Source: Cryptomeria japonica
Taxonomy: Eukaryota > Streptophyta > Pinopsida > Cupressales > Cupressaceae
DNA length: 64,000 bases
Direction of reading: 5' to 3'
Assembly (NCBI RefSeq): GCF_030272615.1
Contig: NC_081415.1
Span: forward strand, 260,340,425-260,404,424
Position 1 is the first letter of the stretch; every line of letters starts with the position of its first letter. The notes under the pieces were generated by a model. That model did not search any database and was not told the DNA's origin. It saw only the letters and a program-made list of their open reading frames with translations. A program made the translations under genes and the position numbers. Positions 1 through 12,827 of the stretch are shown here, piece after piece.

Positions 1-248
1 TCAGAATTGACCCAAGGAAATTGTGTTTTTTATTCCTTCGACTTGTCTGAGCACATCCGTAGAATCAGAATGTCCATTTGACCACTTTTCCTCATTGATT
101 TTGGTGACTCCAAATTTCGAAAAACTTGACTCATTTGCAAAGGCAAGAAACTGGAGACAAAACCCTTAGATGCCAAAATGCTATCCTAAAAAGCAAAAAC
201 TAGGGGGTCCCGATTTGCAATGGGGCGATGTGTGAAAATGTTACAACA
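1..248 (+). repeat. LTR-like fragment, upstream copy
   Basis: The stretch from about 80 to 248 is repeated in direct orientation near 11,400-11,573. Shared blocks include the words around AAAAACTTGACTCATTTGC, GGAGACAAAACC and CAATGGGGCGATGTGTGA, and both copies end in ACAACA. Similarity stops abruptly at 248 and 11,573, as it would at an LTR end. Divergence is high, so the pair is old. I infer the right end of a 5' LTR whose start lies left of the window; two unrelated fragments of one repeat family are also possible. No initiator-Met primer site follows position 248. Confidence 0.4.
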
Positions 249-3049
249 CTACCCTAAGCCAAGAGCGGATATACCATCCCCCTTGTCCTCATGTGGCCCT
301 TTGCCATCCATATGAGGGGGAGTACCTAGTGAGGAATCCTATAATCGTTCTCCTTCATCATGCCATCCTTATTCTCCTCCCATGATTGGGCTCCTTAATC
401 CAATGGTCAAGCATGGTGGAGGTTTTGAAGCAAAACTACAATAGAGTGTTCAAAACATTCGAAACATCCTTCCCTTCTAAGACCATGGGCAGCCCCCTTG
501 GCCTCATTGGACTATCAGTGACCACCATGAGGTGGCGTGCCTAGAAGAGGACCACATGACCGTTTCCCCTCCTTATATTCCCTCATTATCTCTATCATGG
601 TTGTCTTCAGCATTTAAACAGACATACGTAGAATTACACATTATTGTCTACATTCCAGATATAAGGGATCATATCATAATATATAGAATCCCATCATTAC
701 ATCCATATTATTCATACGTGAATATATATATATATATATATATAGAATCACATCATGTTGCCTACCACCAAATCACGAGTGTAATACTTAATGATTGTAT
801 GCCTGAATCTGGTTGCCTTGTATCAAATCTCTTCTTGATCAATGCTTCTGATTCCAGTTTTATATCATAATTTCAGATATAATCCAGATCATAATTCCAG
901 CTCAGAATTCTTATCATCTGCTCTTACATTTCTCAATTCTGCATGTGCTTCCCCTTTTGGATATGCTTAGAACATATTTTATTTACCTGTTGTTATACTT
1001 TGAATTTCTGCTCTTTTTGGATGCTTCCTATATCTTATTTTCCTCCTCTATATATACCATTTCATGCCTCCTTTAAGAGAGGCAACTTTTCTGAGAGAGG
1101 CATCTCTCTAAGAGGTCGGCCTTTCTTAATAAATCACTTTTAAATAAAATGATAAAATTAAGACATTTCACATTGTAGTTCGCCCTCTTCATTTATTTCT
1201 TTTACCCGAGTGCAGTTAGCCCTCATTTAACTATCATCTCCTTAGTTTAATATTAATAGAGGTTGTGTTCTAATTCAGGGGCATGTCACTGAGGTTGTAG
1301 GATGGTTTAGTTGGCCTGTCAAGTTGGTAAGGACCGGCTGATTTTCATGTTCGTTTTAAACAATTTTGTTCTTGTCGATGCAAAATAGATAACCTACTAG
1401 TTTATTGTGGTGAATTCTTTTCTAATCCACTGTTAATCTAATGTTAAATGAATTTACTTAAAGCAAACACAAAAGACTACATTACCAATTAAATCTTGAG
1501 TTATTTGTCCTCCTAGATTACTAAAGGTGACTTATCTAAGCTAGATTTTTAATTTAAATGGAACTCAACTAGTAAGTAAAAACATTACAGGAAGTAGGTT
1601 TATGCTATTTAATGTGATTGAATCTAATGGCAATTGAATGCATGAATGTAGTAGAGGTCAAGATTGTTTAAATAAATTCGACAAAGAGAAATAAGGGATG
1701 GAACTTGAGGAGACAGATTGTAGGATATCTACAAGATATCTAAATGATTCAGATTGTTTTCAGGATGAACATGGACAAATTCTGATATCAAGATACAAAT
1801 ACACTTCTGGGGACATCAACACAACTGTGCCTGTGTCCTGCACACAGAAAAATTAAAAAAGAGCAGTACATGTAACAATAAATGAATTGCTAAAAAATAG
1901 GAGAAATGATGAATGGAACAATTTTACTGGTATCTTTACAAATGAGAAAATAAGGATGAAGGAAAAAGAGGATATGGTGAGTAAATAATTGGGCTTTTGA
2001 AATGGAGATTCTTGAAGTGTAAAATCCCATGAGTTGGAAAAATTGTTAGATTGCTTAGGAGCTTACCAAGGTGGTTAAACCCCAATTTAGCCATTTGGCT
2101 CAATGATAGTCAATAGAAGTGAGTGAGCTTAGGAAAGTGACTATGGTTAGTAAATACAACATGTGAGTTTTGCTAAAAACTTGTGGAATTGAGGAGGTCA
2201 ATAAACCAAATGTAGTGCCAAAGATGGGCTAGATTTTATTTTTAGTGTGATGGAATGGAAGTATGAAGAAGATGAGATCTTGAGTCAAGAGAGGACTACA
2301 AAGGGGTATTGATGCTTGTTGCCTCCAATGATGTGAAAGATCAACAATAGTAGATAAAATCTCCTCAACCTATTGCATAATATCTAGCTAAGCACATTGT
2401 AGAAAATGTTGTGTACTAGCAAGAAAGCGCACAAGACTTTTTAGATGACAATGGTGAGAGAGTGAGAATAACAACTCTTTCTAGAAGCTTAGTATGTAAA
2501 AAAATGGAAGATGATTGTTGGAACCCTCCGAGAAACATTGGTTCGTGTTTTATGGAGGGGAAAATTAATTTGAACTGAAGAAAAAGGATCGGGGAAAGAT
2601 TGGTGCCAACATGGGAGCCAATGAGAAACCACATTGGGAATTTACAACATAAATTCGTGTTTAGTAAATTATTTTTTGATCTTATTTGTGGATGCCAATG
2701 TGGCTACATTGATGTTAGTGTGGGTTTGCTAGAGTTAGGGAGTTGGGTTTTTCTAAATATTGTGATTTGAATGTGAGAAAATGAAGAAAGATGCTTCGAA
2801 TAATTCAAGATTTGAAAAATAACCAAGTTAACACAATTTGACACTTTTTGGTTTAGGTGCAAGCCTACTACAATAGATTAAATGTGACCTAAGATATGCC
2901 ACAAAAATGGACACTAATTGTGTGCAACTTATAGTGTGGAAGTTGTAGAGGGTGTGCAATTTTAACATTGCATTTTATCCCCACTTCAATGGGCTTATGT
3001 CACTATGTGCAGAAGCTGCATTGAAGTATGTAAATGGAAAACTACTAAA
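249..3049. other. No gene recognised; decayed intergenic sequence
   Basis: Short reading frames here show no domain, no codon pattern and no homologous neighbour. A run of alternating A and T lies at about 722-744. Nothing in this stretch identifies a gene or a known mobile-element domain. Confidence 0.6.
722..744. repeat. (AT)n microsatellite
   Basis: About 11 AT units in an uninterrupted run. It resembles a TATA-rich tract but no transcription unit follows it. Confidence 0.9.
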
Positions 3050-3222
3050 GTTAACTTGCATAAATGTAAATGCTTTGGATACATATTAGGATTCATTGCA
3101 AATTTGTTAGTTCCCTTTACAAATCATACTAACCACTGAAGTTAACTTGCATAAATGTAATGCTTTGGATACATATTAGGATTCAATGCATCTTTGCTAG
3201 TTCCCTTTACAAATCATAATAG
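3050..3222. repeat. 91-bp tandem duplication
   Basis: The block starting TTAACTTGCATAAATG at 3051 recurs at 3142. Both copies continue through GCTTTGGATACATATTAGGATTCA and end near CCCTTTACAAATCAT. The copies differ by a few substitutions and one single-base indel. It is non-coding and lies just downstream of the LINE ORF1 pseudogene on the minus strand. Confidence 0.85.
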
Positions 3223-3355
3223 GGATAGAACTTGACTTCTCAACAAAGAGGAGAGAGCCACAACCAAAAAACAGAGTCTGCCCTGAAAGACAACAGGCAA
3301 CCCATCCTAAGACATGGCCCAAAAAACCAGCCCAAACAACCCACTATGAGGGCCC

Positions 3356-4681
3356 TCAAGATTTACAACTAGCCTTGTGGGAACAAAGAGTCATATCGAA
3401 AGAAGGCTTGGATGTCTTTGAATGTTTCCCCTTTACAGTAATCAAACCCTCTTCAACTTTAGTTGCCGCAAGAGACCAATTCAAAGAGCCCAACACTGAT
3501 CTATTCAGAATGGAAGGAGGAGCGAGAGGAGAGGGATCTATGATCGTTGCAGGTACATGGCCACCATCAGAAGATGGGGCAGGAGAAGTAACAACACACA
3601 AAGACGCTGCTAGCGGGCTAAGAGACAACAAACCATTTTCAGTAGAAGAGACAACAACATCATGCATCCTAGCATTTTTAATCACCGAGCCATCCTCAGT
3701 GGCATCCGAAGAAACATTCTTTGGCAATGAAGAGTTTGAACCAGCCATCGAAACCCCAACATCCAACGAGTCATTAGAAGAGTCCAAAGATTTCTTAATT
3801 GTATAATGTAGGTAAGAGGCCCTCGACCACCATGAAGCTGCAAGATTTTTCTTCTCAAGCCCACAATTCCCAGCCGCATGGCCAGTTTTAAAGCATTTTC
3901 GACACTTGAACGAAATACCTTTGTAATCCAAAGTTTGGACCTAGCTGCCAAAAAAGGATTTAATGACAATCTCAGCTGGTAGTCCCTTAGACATATTGAG
4001 CTCCACCGAAATACGAGCAAAAGTAGTCTGATAAAGCTCATATGATTCATTATCCACCAAAATGAAACTCCCTATAGCATCACCAATTTCCTCAAAGAGA
4101 GAATTAGCCCACAAATGGATAGGAAGCCTAACCCAAATCAGGACTTTGTTGAACTTTTCAAAAAGGGGGTTAAAATCATAGTGCCAGGGTTTGGCCAAAA
4201 GCAACATTTTATCTCTCATAGAAAAAACTTTCACCATAATTTTTTTCCTATCCTTTGCATTCTCAAATTTAGCTACAAAAAAACCTTTAGCCATAGGGTA
4301 TATGTGAATAGTACCAGAAATGAGCGGATCCCAGTGCTGAGAGATCCATTTGTGCAGCTCCGGGAGGTTGGGCCAAATACCCTTAAATCTCCAGATAACA
4401 CCATGCCCTATAAAAACCTTCACAGTATTCTCTATTTCCCGATCTGAATCCTTATTTACATTAATAGAGGCCGCATAGGATACGGGGACAAACCCCCTTC
4501 CCCCCCTATGCGAATAGTTGACTGTACCCAAGTAGAGCCATTACGAGGTATCTCCACAACCGCTGTCGCCCAAGAGGGACCAACAGGAGCCACTGCGACA
4601 GTCAGGGTTGGGGTGCTGTCACGGAGAACCACAACATGGGAGTGAGTAGGATCAACAGGCAGGACAATAGCCAGAGGCATT
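3356..4681 (-). pseudogene. LINE (L1-type) ORF1 protein, DUF4283 plus CCHC knuckle, broken
   Basis: In plant L1-type non-LTR retrotransposons ORF1 is an RNA-binding protein that packages the element RNA. Here the N-terminal half carries a DUF4283-like block (for example FKGIWPNLPELHKWISQHW and LIWVRLPIHLWA), followed by one zinc knuckle, CRKCFKTGHAAGNC, and a low-complexity Ser-rich tail. The most likely start is near 4681 (MPLAIVLPVDP). The frame from that start joins the main frame only across a run of Gs around 4491-4507, so there is a homopolymer frameshift. One in-frame stop lies between the DUF4283 block and the knuckle (about 3932-3940). No endonuclease or reverse transcriptase follows at lower coordinates, so this is a 3'-truncated, dead copy. 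The family call is secure; the exact start is not. Confidence 0.8.
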
Positions 4682-4707
4682 TTCAAATTTCTTCGTAGTA
4701 TTACCAA

Positions 4708-7700
4708 GGGCCAACATGTTAATGCTGAAGATAAATAGTATAAAGGATATGCCTCTAATCAAAATGATTGTGTAAGGGGAACAACACAATCAATTTAAGG
4801 AGAATGAGAGGAGAATTGTGTAGAAGAGAGAGAAAGGAAATAAGTAGGCATTACAAAAGAGCATCAAAAGAAATTTGTAGAGAAAGAAGGTGCGATACAC
4901 GATGCACATAATACACTTCGAAGGAAATAGAGAGGAAGGCGTTGTTAAGTTTGTGTTCTCAAATGAATAAAGCAATGATGCTAGTGTGGGGGAATTCGTG
5001 AGGGGTAAGAGAAGTGCAATCAATAATTATAGTGATAAGAAAAAATCAAAGCAGGTAGGTGCATGTAGAGGGGCTAGTTAAAGGGTAAGGGATGTGCTTG
5101 GTTACTAGAAAGGTGTAAGAATTTTCCTTTCCTTGTTTAAATTACATGCAAAAGATAGGATGAAATATAGATGGAAGATCATAAAATAGAGGGGAGATAT
5201 CCATAGAGTTTGAGAACTACACTTGCCCCAAGAAAATAGAGGTGAGCAAAGATGATGTTGCTCGAGAAGAATGCTCCGTTTGAAATTGTGTCTATATGAT
5301 GCCATGGAAGGAGGAGAGGATTACAACAATAAGTATACAAAGTGATTTATGCCTTTCAAGGTTAGTGTGTGTTTTTTTCATTTCATCATATGAAATATAG
5401 TGATGCATCTCATGACAAATAAAGAGTAGCAAAATATTTTTAATCAGGTCAAATTGGGTGAGAGAAGAGGTCAAACACATCGTCCCAAAATGGAGTGGTA
5501 TGTAGAAAGACACATAAGACAAATGATAAATAGAAGAAAGGTACATGATGGTATTTGTCCTATATCCATGTTCATGTGAGATAAAATGGGTCCTCCAAGC
5601 TAAAGTAAGATATATATAACACATGGCTCTTTGCCTTCACTAATCATCTAGTAAGTCATCCACACCCTAATGACTTGTAGGAAAGTGATGAATTGGTGGA
5701 AAAGGATGTGAGGTTTCTCTAGAGTGAATAAGGGGATGCCAATCAAAATGTCAATAACACTATGGGGGAAAGAAGGAACTCCCATAGAAAAAGATAGATT
5801 GAAATCAATTGTTCCATAATGTCTAAGAATGGAGGGGTTACTTCATTGAGAAGGGAAAGTCGATTTGTTGCCAAGGAAGAAATACATTCATTAGGGAAAG
5901 GAGTTGCCAAGTGAGATGTAAAATGAACAATAACCTAAGTTTGAATTGCTAATAGACATGGATGCTTTAAGATCTAAAGACTATTGATGGACAGTCACCA
6001 TATTGAAGGAAGAAGAGGGTGCTAGGGCTATAGAGGAAAAAGGGTTGGGTTTGAGTATATTGGTTGGGATGGGGTTTTCAATGCAAGGAGTGAGGGTGGG
6101 AAAGGAGAAACTAGTAGAGGTAGGAGTAGTGGGGAAAAATATGAGTCATGAGGTAGGCTAGCAAGGTAGAGGGGAGGAAGGGAGAAATTGATAGTTATTA
6201 GAGAAAAGGGGAAGGTTATAGGAGTGGTAGGGATGGATTTTAGTTGGGGTTGTGGAAGGGGCAAGATTTAAGGTGTAGGTTTAAGTTCGGTTTGGGGATG
6301 ATATTGGGATATTGGGATCTTTGTTGAGGTTGGTTTGATATGGTTGTGGTTTTGGGAAGAGGTGTGGTGAGTGAAATAATCAATGATAAAATGCTTAGGT
6401 CAACATTGAGTTGATAAGAGGTATGGTGATTGGTGCAAATTTTCCCAAGGAAGGGTAATTTAATGCAATAGTGGATGATGGAAGTGATGGTTTCCTTTGT
6501 TTCCAACTCAGGATGCCCTAGGAGATGTAAATACTCACCTTAAAGAATTATTTGAAATGTAGTTTGTACTAGTTTAGACCCAATAGTGATTTGCAAGGTA
6601 AGGCATCCAAGAGTTCTAATGAGGGGGTTGTTGGCACATCTCAGTGATACTTTTGATGTAGGGTAGTGTTGTTGTGGTTTTATGCATGTTGAACACAAAA
6701 TAAAATACTCAAAGATATCCTATTATCTCTTGATCAAAATCTTCTATGTGCTAAACAACTGAAATGTGTGATCACAAAGACGACTCCAAGGTTCCCAAAT
6801 GCGTATGGATAGTCTTAATTAGTTTGTTGTGATTTGTTGGTAATTTCAAGGGGGACTTACTTAATTGTTGGAGGAGTTAATCAATCTGAGGATTTTGCTG
6901 ATTCCTGACACTTAATTTTTTTTTTTTGGAATGATTTTGCAATAAGCTCATTCCAATCCTACTACTACTAATACTTCGAAAAAAAAAGAAAATGGGGCGA
7001 GGGTTTAGGAAGATAATTCCAATCCTATGCTAATCCTATGATCCTTGGAGACAAAATTCATAAAAGTGGAATTTAAACCAATCCTTGTTTCGCCGAATTC
7101 AACTATACACAAGAACAGTGCTATCTTTTAAGAAATTCAAAAGATTTTCATATCACTTATATTCACCAACATATTGAACAATGAATATAGTAATAAAAGT
7201 TACAGTTTCATTTACTTGTTTAGGCTATCTTTGCAAAATAATTGAAAATCATTCAATTATATAAGTATGAACACATCAACTCCACATTAAGCAATTTTAT
7301 TGATCCTTCATTCAATCTATCAACTTGGAAACTAAATCTATTCTAATGAGAGCCAAGAAACCATGTTAACTTGCAAAAGTGGACAAAGATTCACCAAACT
7401 TCAATGAATTATGTCTATTACTTAAGAAGTATCACTACAACAATTTCTTCGAAATCTCTCCCTAACAAATGAAAAGAGGGCTTATATAGATACCCCAATA
7501 CAAAGCAACGGTCCAGATTGATCCATGATCATCGATGAAGATTAAAACATTAAACTCTAATTAAGGCAAGCTACAACAGTTATCCAAAATAGATTAATGA
7601 GAACTAAACAACTATTAGGTCCAACTTTCTTTGAAATTGGTCATCATGGGGTTGAGCTCTTCCATTGGGACACTTGGCATAATGCTGATCTTGTATTGTA

Positions 7701-8083
7701 TCAGGTCTATCTCATCTTCACATGTGGCAAAAGTGGCTATCCAATCCGTTTCCAGTTTTCGAAAGCCAGACTTTATAGAAAATGAGGATGCCTTGCTAAA
7801 ATGTTGCTTCTGGATTGGATTTGTAGAAGTGAAGAAGTTGCTCTAAATTTTGGCTTTCAAGTTCTCTACATCCAAGTCCTTGTCTTAGACAATTTCTTGC
7901 TCAGCCACATCAGAGACTGTAACAAAGACCTTGTCTTGGACAACTTTGATTGTTTCTTCTATTCTGGCACCATCAATCTTTATCTTCTCCAAGACTTCTC
8001 CCCTAAACAAGTCTTGTTCAGGGGATTCCTTTCAACACCTCTAAACATGGGTATGTCTTCTCTTGAACAGTTTGAAAATCTTC
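4708..8083. other. No gene recognised; purine-biased decayed sequence
   Basis: The plus strand is rich in GGGA/GAAG words from about 5,000 to 6,550, so the minus strand gives short Pro/Ser/Leu-rich frames with no recognisable domain. From about 6,900 to 7,600 the sequence is AT-rich with no coding signal. I see no LTR boundary that can be supported. Confidence 0.55.
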
Positions 8084-10723
8084 CTAGAATTCAACTATGC
8101 TCTGGATTCTATATATGAATGAAGAGATCCAACCATAGACCTCTGCCAATTCTTCCATGAATTTGATGGCATTGTTTGCAACTTTTGTAATCCATTCCTC
8201 AGTTTTTTTGGCTGCCATCTTCATTCCTTCAAAGTTCTCAACTGATTCTTGTGGAAGAGCCAAAGGTGGAGTGACTAGTGCATCTTCTCTTCTAATAGGG
8301 TTTATCAAATGTTAGATATAATCCTTCAATTGTTCATTCTCCACTTTGAGTTTATCCTTCTTTTCTTCCTCTTTCCTTAGCCTTTCCTTGATGGCCTTGA
8401 TCAAATCATCTAATCCTAGACTTCCTATTCCTTTGTAGCAGGACCTAAGTCCATAGTCATTAGCTTGTAATGTTTAGGAGTGATGTCCTCATTTGTTTTG
8501 TCAATTTTTGGAATGACCACCTTTATTGAATGAGATCCCGTGCCATCTTTATGGATTAAAGAATATTTCTTTGCCTCCTTTTGTTGAATCATCCACTAGT
8601 TGGTTCAATCTGGCTAAGAACTTTGTTGAATCATCCACTGGTTGGACTTCTATATAGATTACTTTTTCATTATTTCTATTAGCCAATCTGGTACCATTGG
8701 TTGTTCGATGCTATCACCTTCTTCATTTCCTTCATTTCCTTCATTTCCCCTGAGTGTGGAAATCATTCCTTCCAAGATGTCAACTTCAATATTCTCCAAT
8801 TCCTCATCCATTACTGTCATTGGATTATCAAGGTTATCAGGAGCAACTTGCTATTGGACTCATTCTTCATTTGGTTCTTCACAAATTGGAGGAGGAATTC
8901 CATCTTAATTTGTAGATTATCTGCAATTGGAGCTTTGTTCCTATCTGTGGACGAGCCAACTTCTTCAACCAAAGAAGTGTTGGTAGAGGAAGATGCATTG
9001 TTTGATTTCTACCTCTTATGTATAATCTCCTCATCCGAAGTCTTCTTTCTTCCTGACCTTATTGAACTCTCTACTGTATCCTTCCTTTTCCTAGAATTTC
9101 CACTCTTTGTTTTTTTAACATTGTGAGTCACTTCATCCTCATCGGAAGAACAAGAATCCATGCTTCCGATTAAATCATAGGTGAAGGTAGTATTCTTCTC
9201 CTTCATTTTGTGAGTCTGCTGATCCACACACCACTTATTGTATTTCATGACTGGCCTCATCAATGTATCTAAATCTAAAAGCTCAAGTTCTGATCAATTT
9301 GTTGTAGGAAGAGGTTTATCTCTTTCTTCTTCATAGCGTGGGTGGGTGTAATCTCCATCATCTTCTAGCTGATCAGGTATGGGGAAAAGCTCAATTGTTT
9401 TGATCATACTCACTGATATCCTGAACCCCATTCTATTTCTTGTTTCATACTCATCAGTCGCATTGGCCTAAAAATCCTCAAGATTATCTCTGTGTTTATA
9501 CTTCTTTATGTTTACCATCCCAATATGGTGATGGGGATCAAAGTTGGACCTTGATTGATAAAAGGAGAATGCGTACTATTGGAGTTCCACATCTACCTTA
9601 TCAGTTGCCTGTGCTGATGGACATGATTCTAACATCTTTCCAACGAAAAGGGGAAAATAAATTCTAGCCTTTTTCTTGCCTCTTTGGATTTTCTCATATG
9701 TCCAACTATCTGATGACTTCTAGCAATATCATCTTATTTTTAGGATATCTTGGAAGTTTGTATGGGCATCCTGTAAATTCTTGGACCCTCAGGTATCAGG
9801 TTTGTGAATTTGGGGAATTGAATATACCAATATCCAAACATGCCTATCAAATCCTTGGCCTGTCGTGTCAATTGTTGATGAGTGCCTCTTTGAAATATCA
9901 TGGCGATGTACATTAGGAATGCATCATCGACTCTTTTGAAATGGGTTTTCTGCTATATATGCAATTGCGGATAGTAGTCATATGCTTTGAATTGACCATC
10001 CTTGTTTCCCACAACGCCATTGCGAATCAATCCCTCATATCTATAACATCTCACCAACATGTAAATGATGTATGAACTCATGTAAAAAGACTTTGTGTGC
10101 TCCATGTTTCTCAGTTGTTCATCTATGCTATTATTGATTATTTTTTCCTAATTTATCATCTTAACACCAAAAGTGACCTAATCGATGAAATAAAACATCC
10201 AAGGCTCGAATGGTGAGGCTTGAGGGCTTCTAGTGAGTTTGTCTAGCAATAGGATGAGGTCTCCATACTCTTCTTTGAAATATGTCCAAAACAGTTTCTT
10301 AGGCGTTTTGGTATAATGAGCCCTTGGCTTTTGCAACCACTGCTTGTTGATTACTTCAACATAGGAGTTAGGTTTTGCTTCAATTTTTTTTAAGGTCTCC
10401 TCTTTGGTCTTGTATATAGTGGAATGGTAATTTGGAATGTGAAATGCTTCTTTGATGGCCATTTCTCCAAGGTAGGCCAAAACTCTGCCATCAGGCGCCA
10501 CAACTTGTCTCTCCTAGATGTTGTAATGTCTAGCACATTATATTATTAGCTTGTTGCATTGCGTAGCTGGACGAAATCCATCTACTTCAACAATTTCATT
10601 TCTCATCATTTTGCGTGCTAAGGGTGAAGGAAAGCATTCATCGAGCCCATACATTCTTTTCTTGAAGCCATCGAGGTCCACATGGCCAAGGGTGGTATCT
10701 CCAACCTTCTTCCATTTGCTCAT
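8084..10723 (-). pseudogene. Unrecognised antisense ORF, probably element-associated
   Basis: I do not recognise this protein. From 10,723 (MSKWKKVGDTTLGHVDL) one frame runs to about 9,760, roughly 320 codons, broken only by in-frame stops (after CNKLII, HYNI, MFYFID, KMIN and YYPQLHI). The translated blocks look protein-like, for example EAFHIPNYHSTIYKTKEE, MLVRCYRYEGLIRNGVVG and MFGYWYIQFPKF. Below 9,760 the frame shifts, and a charged segment (DEDEVTHNVKKTKSGNSRKRK, about 9,060-9,150) and another at 8,084-8,308 follow. It sits antisense just inside a candidate 3' LTR (10,853-11,573), the same arrangement as the PMD ORF of element I. It may therefore be an extra antisense ORF of an old Tat-like element, but that is inference. 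Confidence 0.45.
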
Positions 10724-10852
10724 AATTGTGGATTCCAGTTAAGGTCTTTTGTTTTTTGAACTTAATCTATAGTTTTCGGGTTAGCCCTCCTTGAGTCGAC
10801 ATCTACCACCTAAAATAATAAAAAAATTCTTAGTTAAAAAAAATAGAGGGTT

Positions 10853-11573
10853 TGATGTCTGTTTCCAGTCCAAGAGTGCAAAGTTTGATGGAATTTCAAA
10901 GGATATTTCTGATTTAACTTTCTGAAATTTTAGAATTTGTAACTAAAAATCAGACTTAGTGAAATTTTGAAAATTGAAATTAGGTTTGATTGCAAAATTT
11001 CTTGCCTCCAAATCTGCATAAAAGCATAAAAAGCAAGATGGTCTTGAGTAAAATTTAAAGAATATGGAGTGAAAGTTCTCTTGCAAGTCTAGAAAATTAG
11101 AAATTGTAATTGAAAGTTTCCATGAAGTCTAAAGGAAATTAGAATTCTGAATAAAAACAATATATATGTGTTAAATTTAATACGGTGGTGAAAATTAGAA
11201 ATTAGACCCTTCCATGAAATTCCTTAAATTACTTTAAGGAATCGCTTTCAACTTTGTCTCCAAGTTTAGAAATTGTCCCGAAGTTGTCTTGTACCTGCAA
11301 TTTACTTCAAAATTTTCTTTGAAGTTTAGAAAAAAAATGTTTCCTAAGCTTCAACTTTCAGCCTTGAGAAATGATTTGTGAGTAAATGAAAACATTTATT
11401 TGATCATTCTTTCTCCTTATTTATTTGATCACTCCTTTGAATTTGAAAAACTTGACTCATTTGCAAATGTGAGAGATCAGAGACAAAACCTAAGACGCTA
11501 AAACACTACCTGAAAAAGTGAAAAGAAGGGGGTCCCCATTTGCAATGGGGCGATGTGTGATTACGTCACAACA
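10853..11573 (+). repeat. Candidate LTR, downstream copy of the 1-248 repeat
   Basis: The right part (about 11,400-11,573) matches 80-248 in direct orientation and ends at the same ACAACA. The left edge is a guess: a purine run AAATAGAGGGTT at 10,841-10,852 looks like a polypurine tract and is followed by TGATGTCTG. If that is right, this is a 721-bp 3' LTR. The upstream part cannot be compared because the first copy is cut by the window edge. Confidence 0.35.
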
Positions 11574-12822
11574 TGTAGGTCCTTTGATTCAAGGCAACAA
11601 TAATTAAGAACTCATGCGTATCTATATTGAAGATGCAAGTGGGGTTTTTTGAGGCATCATTGATGTGTCTAAATAAAATGTTAACTTCCATGTGCAAGGA
11701 GCTTAGATAGCTAGTGCTAGGGATCTCTTTAGGGAAGAAGGCAATAGGAAGACAAGAGGGATGGGGGAGTTGACTTGCAATCGATGAAGAGTGGGATAAG
11801 CTAGAAGGGATAAAAGGAGATAAGAGTATGGGAATGAGAGGGTCCGACCTCAAAAGTATTGACTATCTTTGAGGATTGGAAGATAGTGGGAGGGGAAGAT
11901 GTAGTAGGCGTTATGAAGGTAGTGGAGGAGGTGGAAGTTGGTTTGGTTGAGGGGATACTACCACATCAACATAGTTGGCAATTGAGTGCTAAGGAAAGGG
12001 GTGGGTGACGATTTACATGTTGGCATCGGGAGGTGCCATTGACTTGTTTCTTTGATCATTCACCTCTTCTACTTGGATCACATTTTCTCAATGAGATCTT
12101 GGATTATTATAGGTGTGTACACTTTTCATCTTCTAATCTTTGACACAATGGTGGTGGCAAATTGCTTTAGGATCATTGGAGGTTAGGGTCCAATATTTAG
12201 AGAAGAGGGATTTGGATAAGGTGTGGCAAGCAATTGTTGAAGGATGGAATGGGGGGATTGACTAGCTTTGTCTATTGGTGAGTGCCTTGTGAATGAAGGG
12301 CGAGGTTGAGACTAGGTAGGGTGACTAACTTTGTCTATTGGTGTCCAAAGAGTGCCTTGATGAGTTTGATAATTTGTTTCTTCGAGTCATCTAAATCAAG
12401 AGATGTGAAAAATTGTGCCACAATGTCAGTAGTGATGTGATACTTATTCTCATCCCTGATGAAATCCTCTTCCAACACCCACTTAATGGGAATAATAAAA
12501 AAATCATATTTCATGTTAGTCGTACACTCTAGGTGAAGGTATGAAATGAGGTCTGGAAAAGCCAACTGATTCTTGTTATTAGTTAGCCTAATGTGAGTAT
12601 CCATGATTATCTAAATCTCCCTTTCATTAGGCCTTAAACAAAAGTTTAAAATGCTATTTCTTATGATCTTGCATGGTGTAAATAGAAAATTCAGGGAAAA
12701 ACCCCATGCACGAACTTAATTATCTGTCTAAAATATGAGTTCGTAATCATTCCTCATGATTAAACTTGTACAAATTGACATGAAGTGTGACCGTACCTCT
12801 AAGGAATTTATTGTGAGGAGTC
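11574..12822 (-). pseudogene. Unrecognised ORF interrupted by element A, downstream part
   Basis: The clearest coding block is 12,335-12,604 (89 codons, beginning MDTHIRLTNNKNQLAFPDL), with further low-complexity Pro/Ser/Leu-rich segments down to about 11,566. Composition and block structure suggest a once-real protein, but I recognise no domain. On the minus strand, the sequence upstream of this block continues across the insertion site of element A into 31,828-32,600, which also has a coding-like block. The gene or element ORF was therefore probably split when A inserted. Confidence 0.35.
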
Positions 12823-12827
12823 CCATG
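12823..12827. other. Target-site duplication of element A, left copy (CCATG)
   Basis: CCATG immediately precedes the LTR edge at 12,828 and is repeated exactly at 31,823-31,827, after the other LTR edge. Confidence 0.9.

Noticed and set aside
532-1143. Plus-strand frames of 112 and 66 codons near the left end
   Set aside because: No domain, low-complexity Tyr/Ile runs caused by the AT microsatellite, and no neighbouring coding signal.
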